Shown here piece after piece: positions 1 to 8,934 of a stretch of DNA of 64,000 nucleotides. The stretch is from the NCBI GenBank assembly GCA_016713435.1, contig JADJPD010000030.1, positions 1-64,000 on the forward strand, in the 5' to 3' direction. Both the position numbers and the translations under genes were made by a program. The notes beneath the pieces were generated by a model. It saw only the letters and a list, made by a program, of their open reading frames with translations. It was not told the DNA's origin and did not search any database. Origin of the DNA: Gemmatimonadota bacterium. Lineage in GTDB: Bacteria; Gemmatimonadota; Gemmatimonadetes; Gemmatimonadales; GWC2-71-9. The first letter of the stretch is position 1; each line of letters begins with the position of its first letter.

Positions 1-1079
1 CGCCGGCAGACCGCACGGATCGAGGCCAACCCCCTCTTCAGCCAGCTGCTCGAGGCCATGCCGGGGCCGGCCTGCCTCATCAATGCCCAGCGCCAGATCA
101 TCGCCGCCAACGGCGGCTGCTCTTCACCATCGGCGTGCCCGCCCTGACGCAGGCGCTGGGCCAGCGGCCGGGGGAGGCCCTGGCCTGCATCCGTGCGCAC
201 GAGCCACCCGACGGGTGTGGCACCACGCCCTGGTGCGCCACCTGCGGGGTGGCGCAGGCGCTCCGCACCGCCACGACGGAACGGCGGGCGGTCATCGGTG
301 AATGCCGTGTCACCGTGGCCCGCGACGGCCGCAACTCCCTCGACCTCGAGGCCACGGTCACCCCACTCGAGCTCGCGGGGGAGCTGCTCACCGTGCTCTC
401 CCTGCGGGACATCTCCGGCGAGAAGCGCCGCGACGTGCTCGAGCGGGCCTTCTTCCACGACGTCCTCAACACGGCCGGCGGCATCCACGGCCTGGCGCGG
501 ATGAGCGCCGACCCCGAGACGGCGCCGGATTTCCCGGAGGCACCGGTCACCCTGGCGCGGCTCGCCGGCCAGCTGGTGGAGGAGATCGAGTGGCAGCGTG
601 CCCTGCGGGCCGCCGAGCGGGGCGAGTACCAGTCGAGCCGCACGCTGGCTGACGTCGGGACCTTGCTCGAGGACGTGGCCCAGCTCTATCGCGCCCACGA
701 CGTGGCCCGCCGTCGCACCCTCGTGGTGGCGCCGGGCGAGCCGGTGGCGTGGGTCACCGATCCGGTGATCCTGCGCCGGGTCATCGGCAACCTGGTGAAG
801 AACGCGCTCGAGGCCACGCCCAAGGGCGGCACGGTCACGCTCGGCGCCGCCCGCACCGAGGAGGGGCTCGAGCTGCGGGTGCACAACCCCGGTGCCATGC
901 CTCCGGCGGTGCAGGCCCAGGTGTTCCAGCGCAGCTTCAGCACCAAGGGGAAGGTGGGCCGGGGCATCGGCACCTATTCGGTGCAGCTCTTCGCGGAGCG
1001 GGTGCTCGGGGGCCAGGTCACCTTCACGAGCACGGACAGGGACGGGACGACGTTCCTCGTGCGATTCCCCGAGGCCTAG
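1..1079 (+). CDS. PAS sensor histidine kinase, 5' partial, frameshifted
   Basis: Two-component sensor kinase whose start lies before the window. Reading from base 1 gives a PAS-like segment (LLEAMPGPACLINAQRQIIA) that breaks at about 109-113; dropping back one base continues as RRLLFTIGVPALTQALGQRP, so one C appears to be missing after AAC. A three-cysteine motif (C-x5-C-x2-C, in GCGTTPWCATCG) follows the PAS region. The phospho-acceptor box is FFHDVLNTAGG, the N box is NLVKNALEATPKGG, and G boxes are GRGIGTYS and DGTTFLVRF. No transmembrane segment is visible in the part present, so it may be soluble. The cognate response regulator is not in the window. Kinase assignment is firm; the signal sensed is unknown. 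Confidence 0.85.
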   Translation, partial: PADRTDRGQPPLQPAARGHAGAGLPHQCPAPDHRRQRRLLFTIGVPALTQALGQRPGEALACIRAHEPPDGCGTTPWCATCGVAQALRTATTERRAVIGECRVTVARDGRNSLDLEATVTPLELAGELLTVLSLRDISGEKRRDVLERAFFHDVLNTAGGIHGLARMSADPETAPDFPEAPVTLARLAGQLVEEIEWQRALRAAERGEYQSSRTLADVGTLLEDVAQLYRAHDVARRRTLVVAPGEPVAWVTDPVILRRVIGNLVKNALEATPKGGTVTLGAARTEEGLELRVHNPGAMPPAVQAQVFQRSFSTKGKVGRGIGTYSVQLFAERVLGGQVTFTSTDRDGTTFLVRFPEA

Positions 1080-1091
1080 CCCAGCGGCCCC

Positions 1092-1136
1092 ACGCACGAC
1101 GCCCCCGCGAGCCGATCGGTTCGCGGGGGCGTGCGT
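1092..1136. terminator. Hairpin after the sensor kinase
   Basis: GCCCCCGCGA (1101-1110) pairs perfectly with TCGCGGGGGC (1121-1130) around a 10-base loop, and the stem can extend outward through ACGCAC/GTGCGT with a two-base bulge. It starts about 20 bases after the kinase stop, between convergent genes, so it can serve both. No clear T-tract follows, as is usual in very GC-rich genomes. Confidence 0.55.
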
Positions 1137-1267
1137 CCGGTCACTCCGACGATCGTGCCGCGGCACGGATCAGGGGCCGCAGGGGCAGGATCCATCGGGA
1201 TCACCCCTGGGGGCGGTCAGCGGGGCGGGCCAGGCTGGGCGGCAGGACGCTCATGCGGAGAGTCGCC

Positions 1268-1468
1268 TCACCAGAGCGCGAAGCCGTCGTGGAGCCAGGG
1301 ATCCCGCTCCGTGACCTCAGGCGCTGGGACCACCGGCTGGGGCGGTGAGACCGGGCGGCGGGACCAGGCCCAGTCGATCACCGTCCGGGCCAGCAGGCAG
1401 GCGCCCAAGGCCCCGACCCCGATGGAGAGCGGGACGTTGGTCGCGGACTGCTGCAGGGTGTCGAGCAT
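1268..1468 (-). CDS. Small single-pass membrane protein, unknown
   Basis: A 66-residue protein with a hydrophobic stretch (VPLSIGVGALGACLLARTVI, residues about 11-30) followed by a proline-rich, tryptophan-containing tail. The start at 1468 is chosen because a GGAGG lies five bases before the ATG; a longer reading from a GTG at 1519 lacks this. A putative promoter sits at 1567-1595 on this strand. No family is recognised and no function is claimed. It runs convergent to the sensor kinase. Being short, it could also be a chance frame, but the ribosome site and membrane helix argue that it is real. Confidence 0.5.
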   Translation of the reverse strand: MLDTLQQSATNVPLSIGVGALGACLLARTVIDWAWSRRPVSPPQPVVPAPEVTERDPWLHDGFALW

Positions 1469-1503
1469 CGGGGCCTCCGGGGCCGGTGTGGCCGAACGGG
1501 CAA

Positions 1504-1536
1504 CGGAGGGGCCGTCCACGCGGGTCGGCCCCTCCG
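1504..1536. repeat. Perfect 11-bp inverted repeat
   Basis: CGGAGGGGCCG (1504-1514) and CGGCCCCTCCG (1526-1536) form a perfect 11-bp stem with an 11-base loop. It sits between the promoter region at 1551-1595 and the start of the small minus-strand gene, so it would be in that transcript's leader. It could be an attenuator or an operator. Confidence 0.45.
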
Positions 1537-1550
1537 TCGGTCGGTCGGGG

Positions 1551-1558
1551 TAGCTTGG
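1551..1558 (+). promoter_or_regulatory. Candidate TAnnTT promoter element for cysteine synthase
   Basis: TAGCTTGG lies about 95 bases upstream of the cysteine synthase start, in an unusually AT-rich patch. It matches the octamer seen before several other genes here. No clear -33 box is visible. Confidence 0.35.
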
Positions 1559-1566
1559 CTGCTATC

Positions 1567-1595
1567 AGTCTACTAACTTGATGGGGTTAATGCAA
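1567..1595 (-). promoter_or_regulatory. Candidate sigma-70-like promoter, minus strand
   Basis: On the minus strand TTGCAT (1590-1595) and TAGACT (1567-1572) are separated by exactly 17 bases, pointing at the small gene ending at 1268. It overlaps the AT-rich patch that also carries the plus-strand TAGCTTGG, so the region may be a divergent promoter. Confidence 0.35.
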
Positions 1596-1653
1596 TATCC
1601 CCCGGCCCAGGCGGCTGCGCCGGGCCCCCCGAATCCCCGCTCCCGGAGTCCGC

Positions 1654-2570
1654 ATGCGCGCCACCTCGATCCTCGACACCATCGGCCAGACGCCGCACCT
1701 GCGGCTGCAGCGCCTCTTCCCCGCCCGGGTCGAGGTCTGGCTCAAGCTCGAACGGGCCAACCCAGGCGGGAGCATCAAGGACCGGATCGCGCTCGCCATG
1801 ATCGAGGATGCCGAGCGGCGCGGCGTCTTGCGCAAGGACAGCGTGATCATCGAGCCCACCTCCGGCAACACCGGCATCGGCCTGGCGCTCGTGGCGGCGG
1901 TGAAGGGGTACCGGCTGATCCTGGTGATGCCGGAGTCCATGTCGGTGGAGCGCCGCCGGATCATGGCCGCCTATGGCGCCCAGCTCGAGCTGACCGCGCG
2001 CGAGAAGGGGATGAAGGGCGCCATCGAGCGGGCGGCGCAGCTCGCCGGCGAGGTTCCCGGGGCCTGGGTACCGCAGCAGTTCGAGAACCCGGCCAACGTG
2101 GCCATCCACCAGCGCACCACCGCGGAGGAGATCCTCCAGGACTTCCCGCAGGGGCCTGGACGTGCTCATCACGGGCGTGGGCACCGGCGGCCACAGCGGC
2201 GTGGCGGAGGTCCTCAAGCCCGGTGGCCGGCCCTCAGGTCTACGCGGTGGAGCCGGCCAAGTCGCCGGTCATCTCGGGGGGGGCGCCGAGCCCGCACAAG
2301 CTGCAGGGGATCGGGGCCGGCTTCATCCCCGCCAATCTCCACCGGCAGGTCCTGGACGGGGTGATCCAGGTGACCGAGGAAGACGCCTTTGCCCACGCCG
2401 CGCGGGCGGCCCGGGAGGAGGGGCTGTTCGTCGGCCCGTCGTCCGGGGCGTCGCTCGCCGCGGTCTCCAGCAAGCTCGGCGAGCTGCGCGACGGGACGCG
2501 GATCCTGACCTTCAGCTACGACACCGGGGAGCGGTACCTGTCGGTGGACGGGCTCTTCCCCGCCGCCTGA
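1654..2570 (+). CDS. cysK: Cysteine synthase (O-acetylserine sulfhydrylase), frameshifted
   Basis: PLP enzyme making cysteine from O-acetylserine and sulfide. The PLP lysine is in NPGGSIKDR and the substrate-binding loop is TSGNTGIG. Three small indels break the frame: an extra G near 2150-2154 (after [10 protein letters not shown]), a missing base near 2220 (EVLK/ARWPAL) and another near 2233 (before QVYAVEP). Reading across them restores a continuous family-typical protein of about 305 residues, including [13 protein letters not shown] and the C-terminal [13 protein letters not shown]. The ATG is preceded by GGAG at a good distance. No cysE is nearby. Three errors within 90 bases in otherwise conserved sequence suggest sequencing error, although a young pseudogene cannot be excluded. 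CysK versus CysM is not decided. Confidence 0.85.
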
Positions 2571-2583
2571 GCGGGGCAGCGCA

Positions 2584-2615
2584 CGGCGGCCGGAGCCCGC
2601 AGGCCCCGGCCGCCG
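2584..2615. terminator. Bidirectional terminator between cysK and the cytolysin-like gene
   Basis: CGGCGGCCGG (2584-2593) and CCGGCCGCCG (2606-2615) form a perfect 10-bp stem with a 12-base loop, placed between two convergent genes. Confidence 0.6.
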
Positions 2616-2635
2616 GCATCGCCCTGCCCGTCCCG

Positions 2636-4483
2636 TCACGGCGAGATCGGGCCGAGCGAGGTCACCGTGTAATGCAGCGTGGCCACGCACCCGTTGACGC
2701 CGATGGCGAGGGTTTGGTCGTTGGTGGTGATGTTTGGGTAGTCCTCCTTGCGGTCGAAGCTGGCGATCAGGTCGTCGGAGCCGACGGGGTCGTAGTCCCA
2801 CACCTCGCCACGGATGCGGATGCCCGGCGAGCGGGTGACCGACGCGCTGCGCTGCCCGGTGAGGCTGAGCGGCCGGGTGTAGCCGTTGCCCACCCCGATG
2901 TAGCTCGACGCGGGGAGCTCCTCGAGCGCCTCGGTGTCGTCCTCGAGGGTGAGGCGGAACCAGTAGTACACGTCGATCGCGCCCTCGCCCAGCCCCGAAG
3001 CGCAGTTCATGTTGTTGAGGTCCACGGCCGTCACGGCCACGCTGTAGACCTCGCCCACCTGGCTCAGCGGGCGGGTGGTGATGGCGATGTGCGCGGTGTC
3101 GCCCGAGCTCACGGTCACCTCGCGCGTCTCCACCGTCCAGGTGGAGTCGGGGGTGCCGTCGCCGGCGTCGCGGAAGACGGTCACGGTGTAGCCGCCCTTC
3201 GGCAGGTCCTTGTAGAGCTGGTCGCCGAGGTCGGGCCCCTCGTTGGTGCCGGCGGCGCCCTTGAGGGTCACCAGCGCGTCGTTGGGGCTCATGTTGACGT
3301 CAATGGCGCCGGTCATCGGGAGCGCGGTGCACTCCTTCACGTTGTACGACGTGGTCTCGGAGACCTTGGCGAGGCTGTTGTCGCCCAGATTCCGGACGGT
3401 GTAGCTGATGGGCCGGGCGCTGGTGAGCGCGGCGTCCTCGCTGAAGTAGTCCCGCAGGTTGCCGCTCTGGATCAGGGCGATGGCGTTCTTCCCCTCGCCG
3501 CCGACCGTCACCACGTGGATGCTGCTCCGCTGCAGCACCTGCAGCAGCTCCACGTCCACGCTGCCGCTCGCGATGCTGCCGTAGCTCGCCGAGAGGGCGG
3601 CACGGATGCGGTCATAGCTCTCGCTCGAGGTCACGGTGAAGTCGAGGATGCGCCCGTACACCACGTTGGCCACGTACACCGGGATGTTGTCCGGCCCGAT
3701 GGCGCCGCGGTCGATCATCTCGTTGAGCCGGTCCAGGGTGAAGTCGGTGTTGAACACCTCGGCCGGCCCGCCCGGCAGCACCATGGAGACGGTGAACATC
3801 CGCTGCACGAAGTGCGCGGTGACCGTGCGCTCGTTGGTGCCGCGGCTGGCATCCAGCATGGCGCGCGCGGAGAAGCTGAAGAAGCGGGCGGAGAGCCCCA
3901 TCTTCAGGGCGGCCTGGCTCACCCCGTAGGTGTTCTCCTGCGAGAAGGAGATGCTGCTGCCGGCCTTGTTGCCCTCGTCGGTGGCGGTCTGGATCAGCTC
4001 GCCAACGGCCTGGTTCACGGTGGCCAGGGTCGGGTTGCGGATGACGCGCGAGTTCTGGTTGGCCAGCAGGTCGATCGAGATCGTCACCGGGCTCCGCTCC
4101 CGGATCGCCAGCTCCCGGAGCGAGCCGATGCCCTGCTTGTAGCCCTTGCCCTCGAGCAGCGCCCCCACCCACAGGATGTTGGCGTCGGGGTCGAGCGTCA
4201 CCACGCGGTCCGGCGTCCGGGTCAGGTCGTACGGCGTCTCGATACAGGCGTACTCCACGCCCTCGGCGAGGGCGCGGTAGAACTTGGAGGGCGCCGTGGC
4301 CTCCTCGCTGTCCACCACGGCGGGGCTGAACTCGTCCCAGGGTGGCAGCTCGGTGACGTAGGCGTCAACGTCCTCGGCGGGCGGGTTGTTGGGCCCGCCG
4401 TCGCTGCAGCCCCCGATCGGGATGGCGAGCAGCCCCCCGAGCAGGACGACCGGCAGCCAACGACGCGGGATAGGGGACGGCAT
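2636..4483 (-). CDS. Cholesterol-dependent cytolysin-like lipoprotein without canonical domain 4
   Basis: A 615-residue member of the thiol-activated cytolysin (CDC) pore-forming family. The N-terminus is a lipoprotein signal with the lipobox cysteine at residue 26. Residues of about 65-380 follow CDC domains 1-3 closely: SPVTISIDL, NPTLATVNQAV, the block QRMFTVSMVLPGGPAEVF, the core strand VYVANVVYGRILDF, VVTVGGEGKN, and ARPISYTVRNLGDNS. The family's C-terminal domain 4, with its Trp-rich undecapeptide (ECTGLAWEWWR) and cholesterol motif, is absent. Instead there is a PEGA-like module (about 390-460) and a beta-rich domain ending in RIRGEVWDYDPVGSDD and a Cys pair. The start at 4483 has GAGG five bases upstream. 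It stands alone with its own likely promoter. Family membership is strong; target and lytic activity are unknown. Confidence 0.85.
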   Translation of the reverse strand: MPSPIPRRWLPVVLLGGLLAIPIGGCSDGGPNNPPAEDVDAYVTELPPWDEFSPAVVDSEEATAPSKFYRALAEGVEYACIETPYDLTRTPDRVVTLDPDANILWVGALLEGKGYKQGIGSLRELAIRERSPVTISIDLLANQNSRVIRNPTLATVNQAVGELIQTATDEGNKAGSSISFSQENTYGVSQAALKMGLSARFFSFSARAMLDASRGTNERTVTAHFVQRMFTVSMVLPGGPAEVFNTDFTLDRLNEMIDRGAIGPDNIPVYVANVVYGRILDFTVTSSESYDRIRAALSASYGSIASGSVDVELLQVLQRSSIHVVTVGGEGKNAIALIQSGNLRDYFSEDAALTSARPISYTVRNLGDNSLAKVSETTSYNVKECTALPMTGAIDVNMSPNDALVTLKGAAGTNEGPDLGDQLYKDLPKGGYTVTVFRDAGDGTPDSTWTVETREVTVSSGDTAHIAITTRPLSQVGEVYSVAVTAVDLNNMNCASGLGEGAIDVYYWFRLTLEDDTEALEELPASSYIGVGNGYTRPLSLTGQRSASVTRSPGIRIRGEVWDYDPVGSDDLIASFDRKEDYPNITTNDQTLAIGVNGCVATLHYTVTSLGPISP

Positions 4484-4840
4484 GGGGACCTCGGGGGTGC
4501 GGGAGGCCCGGAAGGCCGAGCGGCGGGACCTGGAGCCGCTCGGGCCTCCAGGCAGCCCCAAGGTAGCACCGGGGCGCTGAAGCGCGGCTGAAGCCCCGGT
4601 GACATTATGCCTTACAAGAATGGCGGTGTGTCCCGGGGTGGCTGGCGCGGTGCCGCATCCTGCACGGCCGCCCGCCGGGCCAGGCGCGCGGTGCCCGGAA
4701 TGCCGCCAGTGCATGAAGCCGGCCCACCGGTGCCTGAAGCTGGCGATAGGGACCCGCGTCCCCGGGGTTGCCGTGGGGGCCGGCGCGCTGCACAATGAGG
4801 CTGTGGACGGATCGGCCATTGCCCCGCTCCCCGGCTCCGC
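4484..4840. other. Intergenic region between divergent genes
   Basis: 357 bases between the cytolysin-like gene (minus) and a STAS-like gene (plus). It holds a candidate minus-strand TACCTTGG element at 4558-4565 and an AT-rich island around 4600-4620. Several reading frames cross it, but none has a ribosome site or recognisable protein. Confidence 0.5.
4558..4565 (-). promoter_or_regulatory. Candidate TAnnTT element for the cytolysin-like gene
   Basis: TACCTTGG on the minus strand, about 75 bases upstream of the ATG at 4483. It matches the recurring octamer described in the findings. Confidence 0.35.
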
Positions 4841-5248
4841 ATGCCCATCGACATCACGCTGGATCATGAGCACCGGCTCCTGCGCGCCACCTGGCACGGG
4901 CGGATCACCGCGCCGGACCTTGCCGAGCACTGGGCCCGGCTGTTCACGGAGGAGGCGCTGGCGCTGGGGCGGAGCCTGGTGGACCTGCGGCGGGCGGACC
5001 TGGCCTTCACCGGGATGGAATTGTCGGCGGTGCTGCAGAGCGTGGTGGCGCCGCAGCTGACGGGGCGGAGATGGGCGGCAGCGCTGCTGGTGGCCACGCC
5101 CACACAGTATGGCCAGGCCCGGCAGTTCGAGGCCTACGCCGAGGAGGTGAGCCGCACGCAGATCTTCCACGACGAGGCGGCGGCGCTGGCCTGGCTGCTG
5201 GCGCAGCCACTCCCCGGCCAGGGTCCCGGCGGCGGGGGGAGGGCCTAG
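4841..5248 (+). CDS. STAS/SpoIIAA-like small protein
   Basis: A 135-residue soluble protein with no signal peptide. The opening (IDITLDHEHRLLRATWHGRI), the central strand SLVDLRRADLAFTG and the ending IFHDEAAALAWLLAQ give the alternating beta-alpha pattern of STAS or SpoIIAA-like proteins, which bind partners or small ligands. It resembles the gene at 8553-8927, sharing an F-H-[DE]-E-x3-A-x-A-W-L ending, so the two look like paralogues flanking the first permease module. No catalytic motif is visible. The fold assignment is by eye and moderate; the role is unknown. Confidence 0.55.
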   Translation: MPIDITLDHEHRLLRATWHGRITAPDLAEHWARLFTEEALALGRSLVDLRRADLAFTGMELSAVLQSVVAPQLTGRRWAAALLVATPTQYGQARQFEAYAEEVSRTQIFHDEAAALAWLLAQPLPGQGPGGGGRA

Positions 5249-5338
5249 CCGGGGCCCGGAAGCGCGGGGAGCATGGCCGAGGCGTGGAGGCGCCGCGCGC
5301 CGGCCGCGGGGGATGCCCTCACGGCCCGGCTGCGCCTG

Positions 5339-8024
5339 TCATTCTTCCCGAAGTGCCTCCGCCGGGTCCATGCGGGAGGCGCGCCACGCCGGCACCCCCC
5401 CCGCCACCAGGGAGACGAGCAGGACGAGGCCGGTGGCGGCCGCCAGGGTGCCGGGATCCGCCGGGGTGAGGCCGTAGAGGAACGTCCGCACCAGCTGGCC
5501 ACCGGCAAGGGCCGCCGCCAGGCCGAGCACCAGGCCCGCTGCCACCAGGCGGCCCACCTCCCCCACGATCATCCCGACCACACGCCCACGGGCGGCGCCG
5601 AGCGCGAGCCGGATCCCGATCTCGTTGCGCCGCCGGGCCACGTTATAGGCCATGAGGCCGTACAGGCCCACCAGCGCCAGCAGGAGCGCGAGCCCGCCGA
5701 AGAACCCCGACAGGAGCGCCAGCAGCCGCTCCCGCGCCAGCGAGCGGTTCACCCACTCCTCCACCGGCAGGGCCCGGAAGGCGATGCGCGGGTCCACCTC
5801 CGCGACGGCCGCCGCCAGCACTGGCAGCAGCGCCATCGGTGGCCCATCCACCTGCAGCACATAGCTCACCGACCACGCGGGCTCGCCGGCCTGGCTGTGC
5901 GCCAGGTAGATGGTGGGCTCGGCTGCCTCCCGGAGGTTGCGGTACTTGGCGGTGGCCACGACGCCGACCACGGTCACCACCTTGCGCGGGCCGGGGCCAA
6001 CCTCGAGTTCAAGGGTGCGGCCCAGCGGCGGCTCGCCCGCGAGGAACTTGGCGGCAAAGGCCTCGTTGACGATCACCACCGGCGGGCCGCCTGGCACGTC
6101 GCCGGGCCCGAAATCGCGGCCGGCCAGCAGGCGGGTGCCGGCGGCGGCGAAGAAGCCGTCGCTCACCTGGTTGAACATGCTGACCTTGTCCTCCCAGCGC
6201 TCCGGCTCGGGCTTGCCGGGAAGGAACACCCCGCCGTTCCACCCCATGCCCGACACCGGCAGCACCATCACCGCGCCGGCGCGGCGCACGCCCGGCACCT
6301 GCCGCAGGCGTCACCAGCTCGCGTTCGATGGCCATCCGCCGGGCGTCCGTGAAGCCGGCGGCGGAGAGGTCCATGGTGAGCGCCAGGCGCCCGGCCCGCT
6401 CGAAGCCCGGGTCCACGGTGGCCAGGTTCCGGAAGGTCCCGAGGAGCAGCGCGGCCGCGGCCACCAGCACCAGTGACAGCGCGACCTGCGCCAGGGCGAG
6501 GCCCTTGCCCAGCGTGAACCTGGCGGACCCGCCCTGCACGATGCTCCGCCCGCCGGCCCGCATGGCGCCCTGCGGGTCCACCCGCGTGGCGCGCCAGGCG
6601 GGGAGCAGGCCGAAGAGCACGCCCGTCACCACGGCCACGCCGGTGGTGAAGGCCACCAGCCGCTGGTCCAGCGACAGGTCGAGCCACATGACCCCACCAC
6701 GCGTCCCCAGCATGCCGAGCAGCAGGGCACTGCTCCAGCGCGCGAAGAGCACCCCGAGGCCGGCACCGAGCCCGGCCAGCAGCAGGCTCTCCGTGAGCAT
6801 CTGCCGGATGATCCGCCCGCGACTGGCACCAAGCGCCAGCCGCATCGCCACCTCGTGGCGGCGCGAGGCCCCACGCGCCAGCAGCAGGTTGGCCACGTTG
6901 GCGCAGGCGATGAGCAGCACCAGCGCCACCACCCCGAGCAGCATCAGGAGCGCGGGCCGGTAGGTGAGGCGGACCTCCGAGACGCCGGTGGCCGCGGGCG
7001 CCGCGGTCAGCCGCATGGCGAGGAACTGGCGCGTGTTCTCGGCGTCCCAGTCCCCGGGCACGCTGGCCTCCAGGACCGCGGGGGAGATGGCCGCCAGCCG
7101 TGCGCTCACGGCCTCCGGTGTGAGGCCGGAGCGCGGCCGGCCCATGATGGTGAGCCACCAATTGGCCCGCACGTCGAGCGTGCTGTTGCTCCCCTGGACC
7201 ACGGCCTCGGCGCAGAGCGGCAGGTAGACGTCGATCTGCCGCCCCACCTCCACCCCGAAGAAGCCGCGCTGGGCCACGCCCACCACCTCGAACGGATGCC
7301 CGTTCACCGGGAGGGACCGGCCCACGGCCTCGGCGCTCCCCCCGAACTCGCGCTGCCAGAAGCCATGCCCCAGCACGGCCACGGGAGGACAGCCACGGTG
7401 GTCGTCGTCCCCGGTGAGGAGCCGGCCCGTGGCCGGCCGCAGGCCAAGGGTCGGGAAGAAGTCGCCACCCACGTAGGCGCCGGCGGCGAAGCGCGCCGGG
7501 CCGCCGCTCGCCAGGTTCACGGAGGTGGTCCCCACCGCGAAGACCCCGCTGAAGACGTCCTGCCGCTGCCGCACCGCCTCCCAGATCGGGTTGGTCCACT
7601 CGCCGCCGCCGTCCTCGGTGCGGACCACCTGCACCAGCTCCTGCGGCTGCTCCACCGGCAGCGAGCGGAGGAGGAGGGCGTTGAAGAGGGAGAAGATGGC
7701 GCTGTTGGCCCCGATGCCGAGGGCCAGCGACACCACCACGGTGAGCGTGAACCCGGGTGAGGCCCGGAGCCCGCGCCAGGCATAGCGCAGGTCCTGCGCC
7801 AGCGCCTCGAGCCAGCCCACGATCCCCGCCGCGCGGGTCTCCTCCTTCAGGCCCTGCAGGTGCCCGAAGCGGAGCCGCGCCTCCCGCTCCGCCGCCGCCC
7901 GCGGCATCCCCTCGGCCGCCAGCCGGTCGGCCAGTTCCGCCACGTGGAAGTCCAGCTCCCGTGCCACCTCGGCCGCGTGCCGCGCGCCCGGCAGGAGGTT
8001 CCGCACCCGTGCCAGCCACCCCAT
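5339..8024 (-). CDS. ADOP/MacB-like ABC permease, frameshifted
   Basis: A duplicated orphan permease: a small N-terminal helical domain (residues 1-70, AAEGMPRAAAEREARLRFG), then two MacB periplasmic domains each followed by FtsX-type membrane regions. Typical blocks are LRYAWRGLRASPGFTLTVVV, LALGIGANSAIFSLFNALLL, the central FtsX block with ARGASRRHEVAMRLALGASR, and a second one with VARRRNEIGIRLALGAARGR; it ends in MDPAEALREE. The frame breaks near 6300-6312: ERELVT continues two bases out of frame as LRQVPGVRRAGAVMVLP, consistent with a two-base deletion. Like the other copies, it lacks an ATPase subunit next door. It follows a PadR regulator by 16 bases, so the two are almost certainly co-transcribed. 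Substrate unknown; related MacB proteins drive export across the envelope. Confidence 0.85.
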
Positions 8025-8040
8025 GCCGCCCTCCCCTGTG

Positions 8041-8376
8041 TCAGGCGAACCGCAGCACGCGGTTGACGCCGGTGGTGAGCCGCTGCCACTGCTCCTGCTC
8101 CGCCGCGAGCTGCCTGCGCCCGAGCGCGGTGAGGCTGTAGAAGCGCGCCTCGCGGTTCTTCTCGGTGGTGCCCCACTCCGCCTTGACCCAGCCGGCCTGC
8201 TCCATCCGGTGCAGCGCGGGGTACAGCGAGCCCTCCTCCACCCGGAGCAGGTCGTCGGAGACCCGCTGGATGTGGGAGGTGATGCCGTAGCCGTGCAGCT
8301 TCCCCTGGGCGGCCAGGGTGCGCAGGACGAGCAGGGCGAGGGTGCCCTGCAGGATGTCGTTCTTCGGGCGGGTCAT
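8041..8376 (-). CDS. PadR family transcriptional regulator
   Basis: A 111-residue PadR winged-helix repressor. The recognisable blocks are ILQGTLALLVLRTLAAQGKLHGYGI, the recognition region EEGSLYPALHRMEQAGWVKAEWG, and the wing ARFYSLTALGRRQL. It precedes the permease at 5339-8024 with a 16-base gap. A perfect 16-bp palindrome starts 16 bases upstream of its ATG and is the probable binding site for autoregulation. The same gene order and a comparable palindrome recur at 13841-16929 and 36796-39853. The inducer is unknown. Confidence 0.92.
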   Translation of the reverse strand: MTRPKNDILQGTLALLVLRTLAAQGKLHGYGITSHIQRVSDDLLRVEEGSLYPALHRMEQAGWVKAEWGTTEKNREARFYSLTALGRRQLAAEQEQWQRLTTGVNRVLRFA

Positions 8377-8391
8377 GGGACGGGCCTCATG

Positions 8392-8407
8392 TAGCTATGC
8401 ATAGCTA
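8392..8407. promoter_or_regulatory. Palindromic operator upstream of the first PadR gene
   Basis: TAGCTATGCATAGCTA is a perfect 16-bp palindrome 16 bases before the PadR start, in an AT-rich stretch (8390-8420) that contrasts with its surroundings. PadR proteins bind such dyads over their own promoters; the assignment is inferred from position. Confidence 0.6.
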
Positions 8408-8552
8408 GATAGGTATACGATGGCGGGCGCGCCGGGTTTCGGCAAGGCGGCACCGGGCAACCCCGGGGCAACGAGGTGGCCGGAATCCGGGCGATGTGTG
8501 CCCACCCGCCCCGGCGGGCGCCTCCCTCCGGACCGCGGCCGGGGAGGGGCGC

Positions 8553-8927
8553 ATGGGACACACAGGGGAGGCGACCGATCCCGCGGGGTTGCTCCGGGTC
8601 CGCTTCCGGGACCCGCTGACCTTCGAGGAGCTTGTGCGGCTGCCCGCCGGCCTGGCGAGGGGGGCGTCGTGGCCCCCGCGCCAGGGCATGCTGCTCGACG
8701 CGCGGGCGGTGGCCTATCGGGCCACCGTCGAGGAAGCATGGACGATCGCCGTGCTGCACGCCTCCTTCGCCTCCCTCTGGCGTGTACGGGTGGCCTACCT
8801 CGTGGCGCCGGACGACGGGCTCCCGCTCCGGGAGGCGCTGTCGCGGTTCGTCCCCACTATCCCCGAGCCCGGGCGGCTCCGGGTGTTCCACGAGGAGCTG
8901 GAGGCCATGGCGTGGCTCGGGGCCTGA
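8553..8927 (+). CDS. STAS/SpoIIAA-like small protein, paralogue of 4841-5248
   Basis: A 124-residue soluble protein. The start at 8553 is chosen because GGGGAGGGG lies just upstream; an in-frame GTG further upstream would run through the sequence near the PadR promoter. The sequence has a strand GMLLDARAVAYRAT, another VRVAYLVAPDDG, and the ending LRVFHEELEAMAWLGA, which mirrors the ending of the gene at 4841. It is convergent with, and seven bases from, the membrane acyltransferase-like gene. Unknown role, possibly a regulatory STAS-type partner. Confidence 0.5.
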   Translation: MGHTGEATDPAGLLRVRFRDPLTFEELVRLPAGLARGASWPPRQGMLLDARAVAYRATVEEAWTIAVLHASFASLWRVRVAYLVAPDDGLPLREALSRFVPTIPEPGRLRVFHEELEAMAWLGA

Positions 8928-8934
8928 TCCGGCC

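Noticed and set aside
2162..4591. An 809-codon plus-strand frame over the cytolysin-like gene
   Set aside because: Its first residues are a fragment of frameshifted cysteine synthase and the rest is antisense low-complexity sequence.
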